Assembly (NCBI GenBank): GCA_033239525.1
Contig: BSYO01000038.1
Span: forward strand, 10,915,041-10,979,040
Reading direction: 5' to 3'
Length of the DNA: 64,000 nucleotides
Origin: Nepenthes gracilis
Lineage: Eukaryota; Streptophyta; Magnoliopsida; Caryophyllales; Nepenthaceae
The notes below the pieces were generated by a model, which was given only the letters and a program-made list of their open reading frames with translations, had not been told where the DNA came from and made no database searches. The translations under genes were made by a program, and so were the position numbers. This document shows, one piece after another, positions 24,209-36,900 of the stretch; the stretch's first letter is position 1, and each line of letters opens with the position of its first letter.

Positions 24209-25379
24209 TGTTGTACGAATTTGAAAGTTTCTCAATCTTTTGTGGGTTAAATTGGAGTTGATTCGGTCCATATCTATTTAAACTCGGATCCTGCGCAACT
24301 CAATGAACGAACGAGAGGTCAGAAAATTTGTAAGATTTACTCTCCGATATATTATCTGACGCTCAAATTAAATATCTTTTTAAGAGAATAGAAAGATATA
24401 AGGATATAAGAAAATACGTTGATGCATATAATGGGGATTAAGTGTTTGGGTACGCCTGATTGAGGAACGGCTTAGAGGTAAGCCCGGTTGAGGGGCGGCT
24501 TAGAGGAGCGCTCAACTAAAAGGTAGGATATATGTGTGTTCAACTAAGGGGCAGTTAAAGGCGTGCCCGGCTGAGGGGCGTCTTGAAGGTATGGAAGACA
24601 AGTCTCCTGAATGAAGGGTTGGCTTTTTAAATGGAGAAAAATACCTCTAAATAGAGGGTAGGCCTTCTAGATGGCCTCATGAGATGGAAGGTAGCGTCCT
24701 AGATAGAGGGTAGGCCTTCTAAATGGATGGCAGCTCTTGGGTAAAGGGCTGGACTCCTCACGCGGTACTTCCTAGATGGACTAAAGAGTAGGCCTCCTGG
24801 ATGGGGTGGATGGGGTCTGTAGCACCTTTTTCTTCATCTTTTCCTCATTTGCTTGTGAGAGTAAATGGATATTTATAGTATTTAGACTGTTGGGTGCCAA
24901 GGCTGACAGACTGCTATCTACAAGGGATTGTTGAGCCGTGTAGATAATTATAGATGGTTATTAATGGCAGTTCCCTTTTTAGGAATGATTATGCGATCAT
25001 GGGCGTCTGTTATGGAAACCATGGTTGATCGAAAGATAATCTTTTTTCTTTGACGTGATCATAGGAGGTTCCTGGTATGATAGTTGTCATTTTAAGAGAG
25101 ATAGTGCAAATCACGAACCAATATTTCTAAAATATTTATCAGACTTGTGCTAACTAGTTATAGTAAGTTTCCTCAACGAGTAAAAAAAAGATCATGGGCC
25201 ATCCTAATGGGGCCATTCATAACGGACTGTTGGGCCGACCCATGCCTTGGTGGGCCTTCCTAAGTTGTGCGATCTCGAACCTTGGGCTGCGGGGGCCTTT
25301 ACCTCGGTTACCACTTTTGGATAACCTTTTCATTGTGGGTCATGACATCCAAGTTGGTCCATGAGTGACAGACCCATCA
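24209..25379 (+). repeat. 5' LTR of the non-autonomous element
   Basis: Starts TGTTGTACG and ends gacccatca, followed by ctagcccc. The same LTR/interior junction (atcactagcccc) follows the LTR ending at 62161, linking the two elements. A likely TATA box, atatttatag, lies near 24870. Confidence 0.6.
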
Positions 25380-26890
25380 CTAGCCCCATGCCGGATGGTT
25401 CAAAATTTTAACCCGACTATAAGTTGGGGCCTTGCAACACTTTGCTCAATGAATTATCCACACCAACTAAACTATGTGAATATTCAGAGTGGGTATGAAG
25501 TCTACACAATCACTTGTCGAAGTTGACAGAGATCCCAATTGAATGCTTGGAGCTTGGGCTGAAGGCGTGCTTTGGATCTACATTGGTCTCCCTTTTTTCA
25601 TTTTACTGCATCCTGGTTTCGTACAGTATTGAGTGAGACTCGGGTCAAATTTTCCTTTTACTAGCTAGTGACGGATAACTCTTACCAAGATAGCCCCAAA
25701 GGAGTGGCTGCTTGGCCCTTTTGACATGAGAGGTTGACACTCTGTCTTCTCTGATTGAATGACTCAACCCCAAGTAGCCTACGGGGGTTTGATATGGAAG
25801 TTGTTGGTCGAGGTACATTCCCTAAGTTCATGCCAAAACTTTGGTCATTGTTGTTGTGTCGGGTCTGGTGTTGACACATATTTTCATGACTACGGTTGAT
25901 TTTGGTGGGTGCTTCCCGGGATGGTATCGATGCTTCGTGTCTCACTCTTGTCGATGAGGGTTTTGGTATGCATTTTCTACTCGACGCGTAGAAGCATGAT
26001 CTCTTCAATCATCCGGAACGTGGTGCTCTCACTGTCGATATTTCGTCACAGGATTGTGTGCCTATGGAGTAAAATTTTAGTAATCGGATCGTTGGTTCAT
26101 ATATTTTTATTCCTTTATGATGTTGTACGTTTAGTATTGAGAGCTTGTACTTTGTAAATGGAATTGATGAATGAAACTATTGAGCATATTTTGACTTCAT
26201 TGAGTATCCCCAATATTCTCACATGATGTGAATGATTGGAATACTTTGATTTTTCATCCTTTGTGGTTTGGATCTTTGACATTTTGACGAGTTGGCTCTC
26301 AGACATCCCAATCTTTTGGCGGGTCAGTGCATGGCCACTCGACCCAGCAACCGACCAAGGAGGGGTTGACCAACCCGACCTTGTGGCTGTCTAGGTTGTG
26401 TGCCATCCACTTTCGATTCTTCTGGGGGGCTACCTCTGAACATTATTGCTTGCTGCTAGGTCAACCGATAGACAGCTCGGTCTTTGGTTGGGTGGACATG
26501 CAACCGCTTAACCAAATGCTCGGTTGGGGAGGTGGCCGGCCGACCCGACCTCGAGTTTATTTTGGTCGCCTCTCATCTTCCTACTGCTTAAATCTTCGAT
26601 TCTTGGGCAGTTCGGCTTATTGACATCTTGGCTGGTCAATATTCAACTTCTTGACCCGATGCCTAGACGTGTAGGGGGCCAAACGTCCTCTCCTCAAGTA
26701 TGTCAGGGCAGTACGCCGTCACTTTACAAGTTCTGGAGTGTGATGTGTTGGGAATCTATGCGAACGGATGCTTTTGGAGACTAGTGTTGGATAGTCGTCG
26801 CGTCGATCAGAGTGGCAGAGCATAGTTGAGGAGGAAGACTTTACAGTCATTCTTACAAATGGCACCAATAATGTGTTCTTCAATTTAAGT

Positions 26891-28224
26891 TGTTGTACAG
26901 GTTAGGAAACTATTCAATCTTTCATGTTGGGTTGAATTGGAGTTGATTTGGTTCCCAACTCTTCAAATCTAGATCTTACGCAATACAACGAACGTACGAG
27001 AGGTTAGAGGATTGACGAGACTTATTCACTGGTATATTCTCCGACGCTCAAGTCAAATATTTTTCCAAGAAAACAAAAAGATGCGATGATGTAAAAAGTT
27101 TAGTTGATGTATGTAGTAGGGATTGAGTGTTTGGGTGCGCCTGACTGAGAGACGGTTTAGAATTGTGCCAAATTAAAGGGTGGCTTGGAGGTGTGCCCGA
27201 CTGAGAGGTGGATTGTAGGTCCTCCCGACTAAGGAACGGTAAAAAGTGTGCCCGACTGAGAGATAACTTATAGGTGTGTTCGATTGAAGGGTGTCTTAGA
27301 GGTACGGAAGACATGCCTCCTAAATAGAGAGTTAGCTTCCTAGATGAAGGAAAAAATCCCTAGATAAAGGATATGCCTTCTGAATGGCCTATTGGGATAG
27401 AGGGTAAACATCCTGGATTGTCTCCTGGAGTGGAAGGTAGGACTCCTAGATAGAAGGCGAGTTTAATTTGGGCGCCTCATCAAAGGGGTGGACTCCTACT
27501 TGTCTACTTGATGGAATCTTTGGATGAACTAAACATGGCCTCTGGATGGGTCCATTGATCCATTCTTTGCTTGTGAAAGTAAACAACTTATAATATTTCT
27601 ACTTCACTGACCACACGGGATTGCTGAGTCTATAGATAATTATGGGTGATTGTTAATGGCAGTTCCTTTTTCCGAACTAGTTATGCGATCGTGGGGTTTG
27701 TTATGGCAATCGTCGTTAACCGGAGGATATTCTTCTTTCTTTTGACGTGATTATGGGAGGCCCTGGTATGGTAGTTACCACTTTTTTCTTTTTTTTTTCT
27801 ATCCATTTTTTGCTTGTGAAAGTAAACGATAATATTTCGGATGCTTTTGGAGACTAGTGTTGGTAATTGTTAATGGCGCCTTTTTCCGAATCGGTTATGC
27901 GATCGTGGGGTTTGTCGTGGCATAGTTGAGGAGGATATTCTTCTTTCTTTGACGTGATTATGGAAGGCCCTTCTTACCACTTTAGGAGAATGGCAAATCG
28001 CGGATAATATTCTTATCCTCTTCAACTTATAAGTTGACAAGTTTTCTTAGCATACGGAAAAGAATTAGAGCTATCTATTCAATCTTTTGTTGGGTTGGCC
28101 TATACCTCGATAGGTGATCTCAAACCCTGGGTTATATGAACCTTCATTGGGTTATGACTTTTGCATAGCTTTTTTTACCATGGGTGCTGGCACCTGAGTC
28201 AGTCCATGGGTGATGAACCGATCA
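26891..28224 (+). repeat. 3' LTR of the non-autonomous element, with internal duplication
   Basis: Starts TGTTGTACAGG and ends gaaccgatca. Compared with the 5' LTR it carries an extra block at about 27795-27960. This block repeats the ttgcttgtgaaagtaaac to gatcgtggggtttg segment seen at about 27570-27690. It also contains ggatgcttttggagactagt, which is found in the element interior at about 26767. Confidence 0.6.
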
Positions 28225-28580
28225 ATTATATTTAGGGACTTAAACTAAACACCATATATATATAGATATTTTTCATCAAAATGTCTAGTGTGGTTACCTT
28301 GCAAGAGAAAATGGATAGAAAGTTACTCCAAAAATAGAGAAATATGAACCACTTCAATTGATTTTTTTTTACTAAAAAACTGAAAAATCAACAGGTCTCA
28401 TAAGAAAGAAGGCCCATCATCTTATAAGAGAGAAGATTGTTAATAAAAAAAACTTAGGAGTTTATATTTGGGATTTTACACTATCAAAAAATATAAAAAA
28501 AGATATATTTTATAATAATATTTAGACATTTTTACAATAATATACTGTTAAAAAATTAAAAAGAATAAAATTATATGAGT

Positions 28581-28590
28581 ATAAATCTAT
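28581..28590. repeat. Target-site duplication, left
   Basis: ATAAATCTAT, identical to 28814-28823 on the other side of the MITE. Confidence 0.93.
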
Positions 28591-28813
28591 GGAAGCAGGG
28601 GCCCTGCACCACAGAGATGCGGCACAGGGCCTGTGCCGCGTGATGGGGGCCGTTTGATTTTCATCGGACGGCGCCCATCACAATATGCTTTTTTTTAATA
28701 CATATTTTAAAAAAATTATATTAATACGGGGGTCGTCGGATAAAAATCCAACGGCCCCCTCCCTGCGGCATTGGCCCTACGCCGCAGAGCTGCGGTGCAG
28801 GGCCCCTCGTTCC
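28591..28813. mobile_element. 223-bp MITE with long TIRs and perfect 10-bp target duplication
   Basis: The ends read ggaagcaggggccctgcacc and, on the other strand, ggaacgaggggccctgcacc. Inverted similarity continues about 50 bp inward and again at gccgtttgattttcatcgg against its partner near 28730. The element is flanked by ATAAATCTAT at 28581-28590 and 28814-28823. A 10-bp duplication with long TIRs is typical of Mutator-like (MULE-derived) non-autonomous elements. It is GC-rich at the arms and AT-rich in the centre, with no meaningful ORF. Confidence 0.93.
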
Positions 28814-28823
28814 ATAAATCTAT
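28814..28823. repeat. Target-site duplication, right
   Basis: ATAAATCTAT, identical to 28581-28590. Confidence 0.93.
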
Positions 28824-29382
28824 ATCTGCAGTACAAAATAGATGTTACGATTTTATGTGAACTTGAGTTTATACAAAAAAATTAATATCAAGAAAATACT
28901 ATTTGATTATATTTTAATATTTTTAATAGTATAATGTCATATACATAAATTATCTAAAAATATCCCAAATATGATTGAGAAGTGTTTTAAAAGTGGCTGA
29001 TAAAATAATTGGAATATAAAACTTAGGAAAATAAAATAGTTTCATTTGGTTATTTTGATTTTATAAAAGATGATTAAAACTAAATAACTCTTATTTCTAA
29101 TAATCACAAGAAAAATCAATGAATTATAAACAATCAAACTTAAACAAACAATGATCAATCACAAAATAAGAAAAAAACCCTAATTATGAAAACAATCATA
29201 AAGAAAGAAAGAAGAAAGAAGAAGCCGAGCTCTGAGCTCAATACAGCGCTCTTGCATCAGACCCAAATCAGCGGCGTTTGCGTGAGAACACAAGCGAGTA
29301 AGTTTCGTTAATGGTGTTGGCCGGGAGGAGGTCGTCCGAACAGAATGATAAATAGAGAAAGGAAAGAGGAAGAAGAAGCACA
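28824..29382. other. AT-rich DNA grading into a GC-richer patch
   Basis: No gene recognised. The last ~180 bp (29200-29380) is less AT-rich and could be the continuation of the fragment at 30263-30475 on the far side of the LTR at 29383-30262. No target duplication supports that. Confidence 0.35.
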
Positions 29383-30262
29383 TGCCGTTTTACGTGGAAA
29401 CCCTTATGAACCAAGGAAAAACCACGGGAGTAGAGTCGACAGCAAATCCACTATGTGAAAAACAGGTTACAAGCCTCCAAGATGAAGTATCCGCTACACA
29501 CCAGATAATAACAAAGAAAAACCTCACCAGAGTAAACGGAAAACACTCTCCTCTCTTTTACTCTCTGTTTTTCTTTCTTCTCCTTATCACTGGTGGTGCA
29601 CTCCTCTATTGTTCCTTCACCATTGAATTTTCCCTCATTACACTTTACCGTGCTTGGATGCTTGCTTTTTCACTCCCACTCACACCTCTGCATGCCCAAT
29701 ATGCATATATATGGTGGTTTGCCCGGAGACCTTCAACCAATAGGCAGATTGAGTGTGGTCAAATGCCTGCCACCTGCTCTGCAACCTGCCAACAACTTCA
29801 TCCACCAACTCTACAACTGCCACACCGCACAGACCTCCTATGCGCAACAAGTTCCCACTGCTGCTTTCTGCATCCAAAGAACTTGTTGCCGGTATGTCCA
29901 CGACATCCTCGGTCGTTCTTTGCGATCGAGTCCTCTTGGCCTGTCTGTCTTTGTTGGCTATCACAAGAGTCTTCCGATGTTCCTTGGTTGATTCCATACC
30001 AGTAATACTAACTGGTAAATTCTTTCTTCCCAACCGGCCAACATCTCATTGACCATCTTCAACATTCATCCGGTCAACCGTCCGTTAACTGGATCCGGTC
30101 AACCCTCCGTTGACCGTCTTGCACAGCCATCCGGTCAACCTCCAGTTGACCGAATTTGCTGGTTGTCTGCCGGTCAAACTCCATTGACCGTTTTTGCCTT
30201 CCAGCCTCGATGATAAATTAGTTTGTTGAAATCACCCACAAGGGAGTGACCATATTCCAACA
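29383..30262 (-). mobile_element. Probable solo LTR (minus orientation, ~880 bp)
   Basis: Read on minus it starts TGTTGGAATATGGTCACTCC and ends CCACGTAAAACGGCA, the TG…CA format of an LTR. The end sequence (ttttacgtggaaaccctta on plus, with aaaaaccacggg) is the kind found in plant Ty1-copia LTRs. A TATA-like ccatatatatgc lies within it. The 207-codon plus and 117-codon minus open frames fall entirely inside the LTR and look non-functional. I see no second LTR nearby and no clear target duplication. Confidence 0.55.
30060..30195. repeat. Cluster of CCGGTCAAC / GTTGACCG inverted and direct words
   Basis: CCGGTCAAC or a close variant recurs at about 30070, 30097, 30131 and 30170. Each is followed within 10-20 bp by a GTTGACCG-type complement, making a series of small dyads. 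It lies inside the LTR at 29383-30262 and could be an enhancer-like LTR region. Confidence 0.7.
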
Positions 30263-30475
30263 AATGGCTGCTCCCAAAAAGTAGCTACATTCTTATTTCC
30301 GCCGTTCGCATCAATCAGTTGAACGTCGACGTTTTTGTCAGCCGTGATTCCTGAAGATGCCGAATTACGGTCGTCATCTCCATAAACTCCGTACGCCGGC
30401 GATCCGGCGGGAAAAATTGCATATTTTACTGCGACGCTTGAGGTTGCGTTTTCGCCGTCCAAGAAAGAGTTAGGG
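30232..30475 (-). CDS. Unidentified open fragment, ~75 codons, next to a solo LTR
   Basis: An open minus-strand frame with protein-like composition (AIFPAGSPAYGVYGDDD, then DVQLIDANGG) and clearly higher GC than its surroundings. It has no ATG at its apparent start, only a TTG, and runs on the 3' side into the start of the LTR at 30262, where it stops. It might be the 5' part of a host gene broken by the LTR or an exon fragment. I do not recognise the family. Confidence 0.25.
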
Positions 30476-30906
30476 GTGGATTATTTATTTTGAAATGTAG
30501 GGTGATAATTTAATAATTAATTTTAATTAATTTTTTTATATTTTAAAAATTATTTAAATAATAATTATTTATTTAAATATTAATAATTTAGATTAAAAAA
30601 TAGGTTTTATAATTTTAAGAAATGGATCCTCCCTAATCCTGTGGAAGAAATTCAAAATCACACAGAGCCTATATTGGACCAATAATCCATCAATTATTCA
30701 ATAAGATAAAAATAGATAAGAATTTATGAATTCCATAAATATAAAAATAATTTTTTTTAAAAAAAAGGAAAATTTGAATGGATAAGTGAAAGACAACAAC
30801 AATACTACTTTCAAAACTATTTTAGACAATAAAAATTAAGGTGATTTCCATGCTATATATACAGGACCATCAACAAAGGCATGCAGAAGAGAGGAGCATC
30901 CTAAAA

Positions 30907-33900
30907 TCACAACCCTGGGATGTAGCCTTCCTTCTCCAAGAGCCAAAGTGCACCGGCGGCCGCCTGCTCTGCCGCCACCTTCTTTCTCGAGTGGGGTTCC
31001 CCGACGCACTCCAACTCCAAATTTTGTTCTTCGATGTGTACCACCACCTTATACGTAAACCTATAAAAAGCATCACCATCACTTCATATATTACTATCAA
31101 TAGATAATCGCACATAAGCAATAGAGTTGTCATTGTGTAAATTGAGGGTCATAGATTTCAGCCTTAGAAATGATATGTTACATAATATAAAGTAAGATCA
31201 GATAAAATGACCTTGAAATTAGTCTGACAATTCCTGAGATTTTGTAAATACTGAGAGTTTTAAGTGTCAAACTATACTTTCTTAACCAATTATTGGATGC
31301 TCAAGATAAATGATTAAAGTCACAATAAAAAGGTAAGATAATGAATAATAATATTTATAAACGTTTGGAATTGCATCAATAGAAGAAAAAATGAAGGAAT
31401 AACGGTTAAGGTAATTTCGGCTCTTAAAATATAGGCTAAAGGAAATATAGATAAGGAAATATAAGTTCGTTGTAATTAAAAAGAAGAAAAAAAAAAAAAA
31501 GGGAAAAACATATGAAAACTAAAAAAATATGATAAAAATGGTTTAAAATTACTTGTATTCTAGAGTAATATTGTACAAAATTGAATAGAAACGAAATCAA
31601 TTCATATAGCAAACTATACATAGTAGAATATAAGACTTTACTAATAGGAACAAAATTCTAACACAACGACCAAATGTATAAATCGGACTTACAATCTCAA
31701 GTGGCTCGGCCCTTCCTCGTTGCAACACTCGAACAAGGGTGGTTTCCAACAGTTAGCAGCACAGATCTCATGTAACCGTGATTTTGCCAATGCTTTTTGT
31801 GAACCTCCTAAAATTTCACAAATCTAAGATAAGAAATTTCCCAGGAAAAAAAGAATGCAATAGCATATTTTTAGTAATATTACCACCAGTCTCTGAGTCA
31901 CGGCTGCATCGCTCACCCACTGCAGGCTCACTGGGTTGCTGCTGCCTTGCAGCATCCGAGCCTTTTAACAGATTCGGGGACGATAGGTGTTCATAGGGTG
32001 TTGCCCCAAAGGGAGAGGCACTGGATCTGCATTGCCGCTACCAGTATCGTCCAATCCCAAGCCTTTGAATTTGACAAAGGCGGAAGAAGTGGAAGATATC
32101 GGTGTCTCATCAAATCCGATCAGCTTCGCTTCCATCCTGCGGCTTGTTTTTAGTATTTCCTCTAGTGATTTAGACTTTGGTCTGTACCCTCGAGCCTGCA
32201 GATTCAAATCCATTGATGATACACGTGATCTATCTCTTGGTACGCAAATATATCGTGATATATCGACTGATATTAAAATTATCAACTAATATTTTTTCCT
32301 ATTTTATTTTGTTTAGCTTTGTAAAGAAATATGATCTGCTGATAAAGCTGATAATGGGACGGTCATGAATGATAAAAGATACAAGATACAGATATTTTCA
32401 TCCATGAAATTGACCAGATAATAGGCAATTTGGAGCATTCCCAAAATTCTGGCCTCAGGGCATACCATGCGAGTGAAACTTCTAAGAAAACGATCACATT
32501 TTTAACAAATATAAATAAACGTGTTTTTCAGGAAAATAGTAGAAATAAAAAAAAAATATCACAAAAAGAAAACTAAAAAACCAAAAAATAGAAAGCTGTT
32601 TTCCCAACTAAACAGTGGCAAAGGCATCTCTGAGTGAAAAGTTTAACCGAATATGTAACTGTTACCACCTTCAATTCGGCCACAACTTGCTGCGCGGCCA
32701 TTCCCTTGGCGACTTTCTTACTTCGGTTAGTTGCAGAAGCCGTCGAGCAGAAAGTCTTGCAATCTACTTTCACCTCGACAGCGAAATGTTTGTTCTTCTT
32801 CAAAGGTGAGAATTCTGGGATCCAGTTGTAAGACTGGCAAAGCTCTGTCAACTCTCTAATGGGATTAACCTGCAAGCTGGAAAAGCTCATGGCTGGAGCC
32901 AAAAACGAAAGCATGACCTCCCAAACAGTGGTCAAGTTGAACCCTGTGTCGAGAGCGATTGCACCAATACAGGATTCGACTAGGTCGCCCAGGGCCTGGT
33001 TCAAAAGAGAAGTAAGCAAATTATGTTTAGAACTCCTCTTTCTATACCCTACCGATTTGTTTGAATCTAGAAATGTTTTAAAAAAAAGAAAATTAATTAT
33101 GAAAAAACGAAAATAAATGGAAATCAATTTCCTTAAATATAATTATTATAATACAAACTTTTCATCATAGATGTTTCTTCAATTTTTTCACACAACCCAG
33201 ACAGGAAAAATTGTTTCTTCAATTTTCTTTTTATTTCCTTCAAAATTCTCCAGATCCAAGCAAAATCTAAAGTCAAGGAATGAGGGGATTTTCTTCATTT
33301 TTTAAGGGAGAAATGTCACAAATCTCTAGGTCATCTGTGAAATCAAAGTTTTGACAGGTAAACATCATTAAATGAGGTACTGACTGATATACAAACATGC
33401 ATGCATATCGATATTAGAATTCATGATGTTGAGCAGATCTTTTAGTGCTTTCATCACGGAGTAAAATATCGAGAGGCCTCGATTATGATATTTCTTGATG
33501 CCAGAAAAATATCTCAATATATCACCGTATCAGTGTCATCTCATAATATATCAATTCAATATATATTGACTTTTTTTTTCTTTGTTTTGCTATTCAAAAC
33601 TTAAATTTATATGCTTTAAATATAACTAAATTTTCTAAAAAGTCAAGTTTATACAGTTATAGAACTATAAAGCATGACTACATGAAAAACTTTCAGATAT
33701 TTTTTAATAACTCAAAAGGAATATTAGCATTAATTTTGATAAAATTAATTAAAAATCATCAAATAAATAAATAGATAACTAAAGATTGCTAAATTTTATA
33801 ATATAATTAAATTTTGTCGTGATGATATATACATATGATAGTAAAAATTTCATCCATGCTCTCTATCCATCAAACATTTTGACAGCATATGGGCATTGCT

Positions 33901-36900
33901 TTCCAATATTAAAGGATCCAAGACACATCTTAGACAAATTTAATGTAAAAAAAATTAAGATCAATAAACTACTGTTTTGATTCATAACATCATAAGAAAA
34001 TGAAGCAATATTATGAACAAAGAAATAGAACTCAAAGAGTAAACTAACCTTAGGGCAAGGTGGCTCCTCATGCAGATTCCTTTCTGAATCAGGTGTTTGC
34101 ACATAATTCACATATCTTTCAATGGCATCACACAGCACCGGGGAATCATTAATGATAAACTTATGGAATGATCGGCTCACGGCAACTTGAGCAAATGAGC
34201 CGTTGTTGACAAGCACAGATCTCAAGTCAGTTAACTGGCCCGGTTTGAGTTTTGGATACAACGAGTATATGTAGGATGTGATTAAGTAGTCCAATACTGC
34301 ATCTCCAAGAAACTCAAGTCTCTGGTACAATAATCAAAATGTAATTGAACAAAACTTTTCAGAGAAAAGACACCTTAGGAAGATGCTCAAAGGTTTTTTA
34401 GTCCATGCGACCACAGACTACAATATAAATATTAGTATTCATTGTGGGCTCAAAGGTGTATTGAGTGATGCGTATTAATATCAGACAAATTTTTTTTCGC
34501 AAATTAGAATCTATGGAGAAAATATCCACCGATAGTTGCAAAATCGAGTATATCAACCAATATTTTGAATATTGGACAACATTACGATCATGGAATGCAA
34601 TCTTGGCTATTATATACCTATATTACCCCACCTTGATACCAATATTTTTTTACAATACAACGAGCTGACTAGTCACTCTCCCCTAAATAGCATTTTTTGA
34701 AAAATCCCTTCCGACACAAGGAGACATTGCTTTGTTTGAACTTACATAAAGGACTTTTGAGTACATAATTTATTTTCCTTGTGCTGGAACCAGATCATAA
34801 TATGTTGTTGGATCGGCTATAAATCAGAATATATCATTTAATATTCACAATCTTGGCTAATATACCTGATATTTGATTGATATTTCTTTGTCAGATTCTA
34901 ATTCGCAAAAAAAAAAAAAAAAAAAAAAGAGAGAGAAGATGGTCTAACCAATATATCCAATATTGATACATACCATCTGATATGATCAATATTGATACAG
35001 TCGCAACTGATATCAATACTGACATTTTCATCCATATTCATGACATAGCATCAATTTGGAGACAATGCGTATTTGGTTGTAGTGTTAGAAAATATTGGTA
35101 TTATGCTATACTAGTATATATTAACCGATATTTCATTACATGTACATGACCGTTGGAAAGGAATTAGATTGAGTCAATACCTGATAGCAGCCTCCTCCAT
35201 GCCGGTTGTACGATGGGTGTATAAATGCCTGAATAAGCAAACCTCTGTGCAGAAAATGATACCCTAAAGAACCTTCAAGGGCAGGAATATCCAAACTAGC
35301 TGCAACTGACATAAAGCTTTCACTCGCAATGCAAACACGATCCAATTGTGAGACTTCAAAATCTACACATATTCCGATCCATCGGAGAAAAGCAATTGCC
35401 GCTTTAAAGCCGCTGTCAACTATGTACGCTCCAATAAGAGCTTCAACAACATCCGCGATAGTTTTTCTATGTAACCAATGGTGATGCTTATTGCATCGGA
35501 CTTCTCGAGCGTTTCTACTGTTCGATGACCCAATTCCATGTCGAGGATGCATTGATTTTTCTTTCTCATCGGTACATATGATATGGCATGACCGGCCTAG
35601 AGCAAAAAATTGGCAAGGATCGAATTCTTGATCGCGTATATATACCTGAAAAACAGATCATCACTACAAACCTACTAAATTATTTCTAATAAATAAAAAA
35701 AAGAAAGTGGATATAAATTTATTAATAATTAATAATTGAACTAAAATTTTTTATTTGCCCTAATGATTTTTTTAATTGTCCCCACTTAGTTTATTGATTG
35801 ACCCTATAATTCACTTATCCTTTCATATCAGTGTATGTTTCACCATCTTTTTACAAGAAGTTATAATATGATTGTTTTACATTTATCCTGTTAAAAAACA
35901 GTGAAACTATGAAACTAATATTTTTTTATCACAATATTTGTAAAATAACCTTGTATGCTGACTCCACCGGGGAAAATCATGGATCTGCCCCCATTTAGGA
36001 AGGGCCTTTAAAATATTGAGGTGTGTATGAAAATTGTTTCAAAGTAACGGAAATTAAAAATGTCAACTTTCAATGACAAATTTTTAAACTCAATCAATAA
36101 TCTATGGTCACAAATCTACTTGAAGTCATAATTCTACTATAATTTCAGCATTTACCTGTATTCCATTCATAGTTGCTAGCTTACACAGATTTGAGTTGTT
36201 TACAAGTTTGGAACGCTTCCTCGTCAACTGCCCTTCATCGATAGCTTCATACGAAAGAAAAAGGTGTCTGCCTACAGCAAATTTTAGGAAAGCATCACCG
36301 AGTACCTCAAGTCTTTCAAGGGAAAATCGCTCATTGCATTTCTCCGTTGTGAGTGCTTCAAGCACCTGCCGTTTGATGACAATGACAGCCATCAACTAGA
36401 AATATCCATGAATCATTAAAAACACTCATTCAAACTAAGTAGAGGAATCCTAAGAAGTATCGACACGGGACATCGACACGACACCTACTCACTAGCAAGC
36501 TATTTTTATGTAAATGATGATGCAACACGTTAGGGTTTGTTAACAAAAATCACAATCTATTGTTTTTTTAATTGATTAATAATATTATTTTATACTAAAT
36601 TAGTAATAAATATGTATATTTCTTATTTCATCCAAAATATTTTCATAGAAAAATATGCAATTGAACCATTATAAATAAATTATACTATAATATTTTCAAC
36701 AAATTATAATAGAACAATAATAATGAATAAACTAAGATAAAACTTAATATAACAAATTTTATATATTTATTAGCATTTAAATTTTAATTTTATTACTTTA
36801 CACTTTATAATTATCAAAAAATATAAAATAAAAGCAAAAGGCCCAACAAAAACGTGCCTTAAGTGTGTCCAAAATATATCCGAAGATGCCAAATGAGTTG

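Larger units (their letters stand above)
24209..28224 (+). mobile_element. Non-autonomous LTR retrotransposon with two diverged LTRs
   Basis: Segments 24209-25379 and 26891-28224 are related along their length. Both begin tgttgtac, share gacgctcaa-t-aaat, repeated gcccg-ctgag-gg units and tggatgg modules, a TATA-like block and gtccatg-gtga near the end, and finish in atca. The ~1.5 kb between them encodes no protease, reverse transcriptase or integrase. Its longest open frame (26327-26623) is unrecognised. A purine-rich stretch, gaggaggaagac, precedes the second LTR. No clear target duplication was found (ccgaat versus attat), and the LTRs differ a lot, so the insertion is old. Confidence 0.65.

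Noticed and set aside
28581..28823. GC-rich palindrome as a transcription terminator
   Set aside because: Exact 10-bp flanking duplication and long terminal inverted repeats show a transposon.
29382..30005. 207-codon plus-strand ORF as a gene
   Set aside because: It lies inside an LTR-format segment and overlaps an equally long minus-strand frame. The sequence has no known motif.
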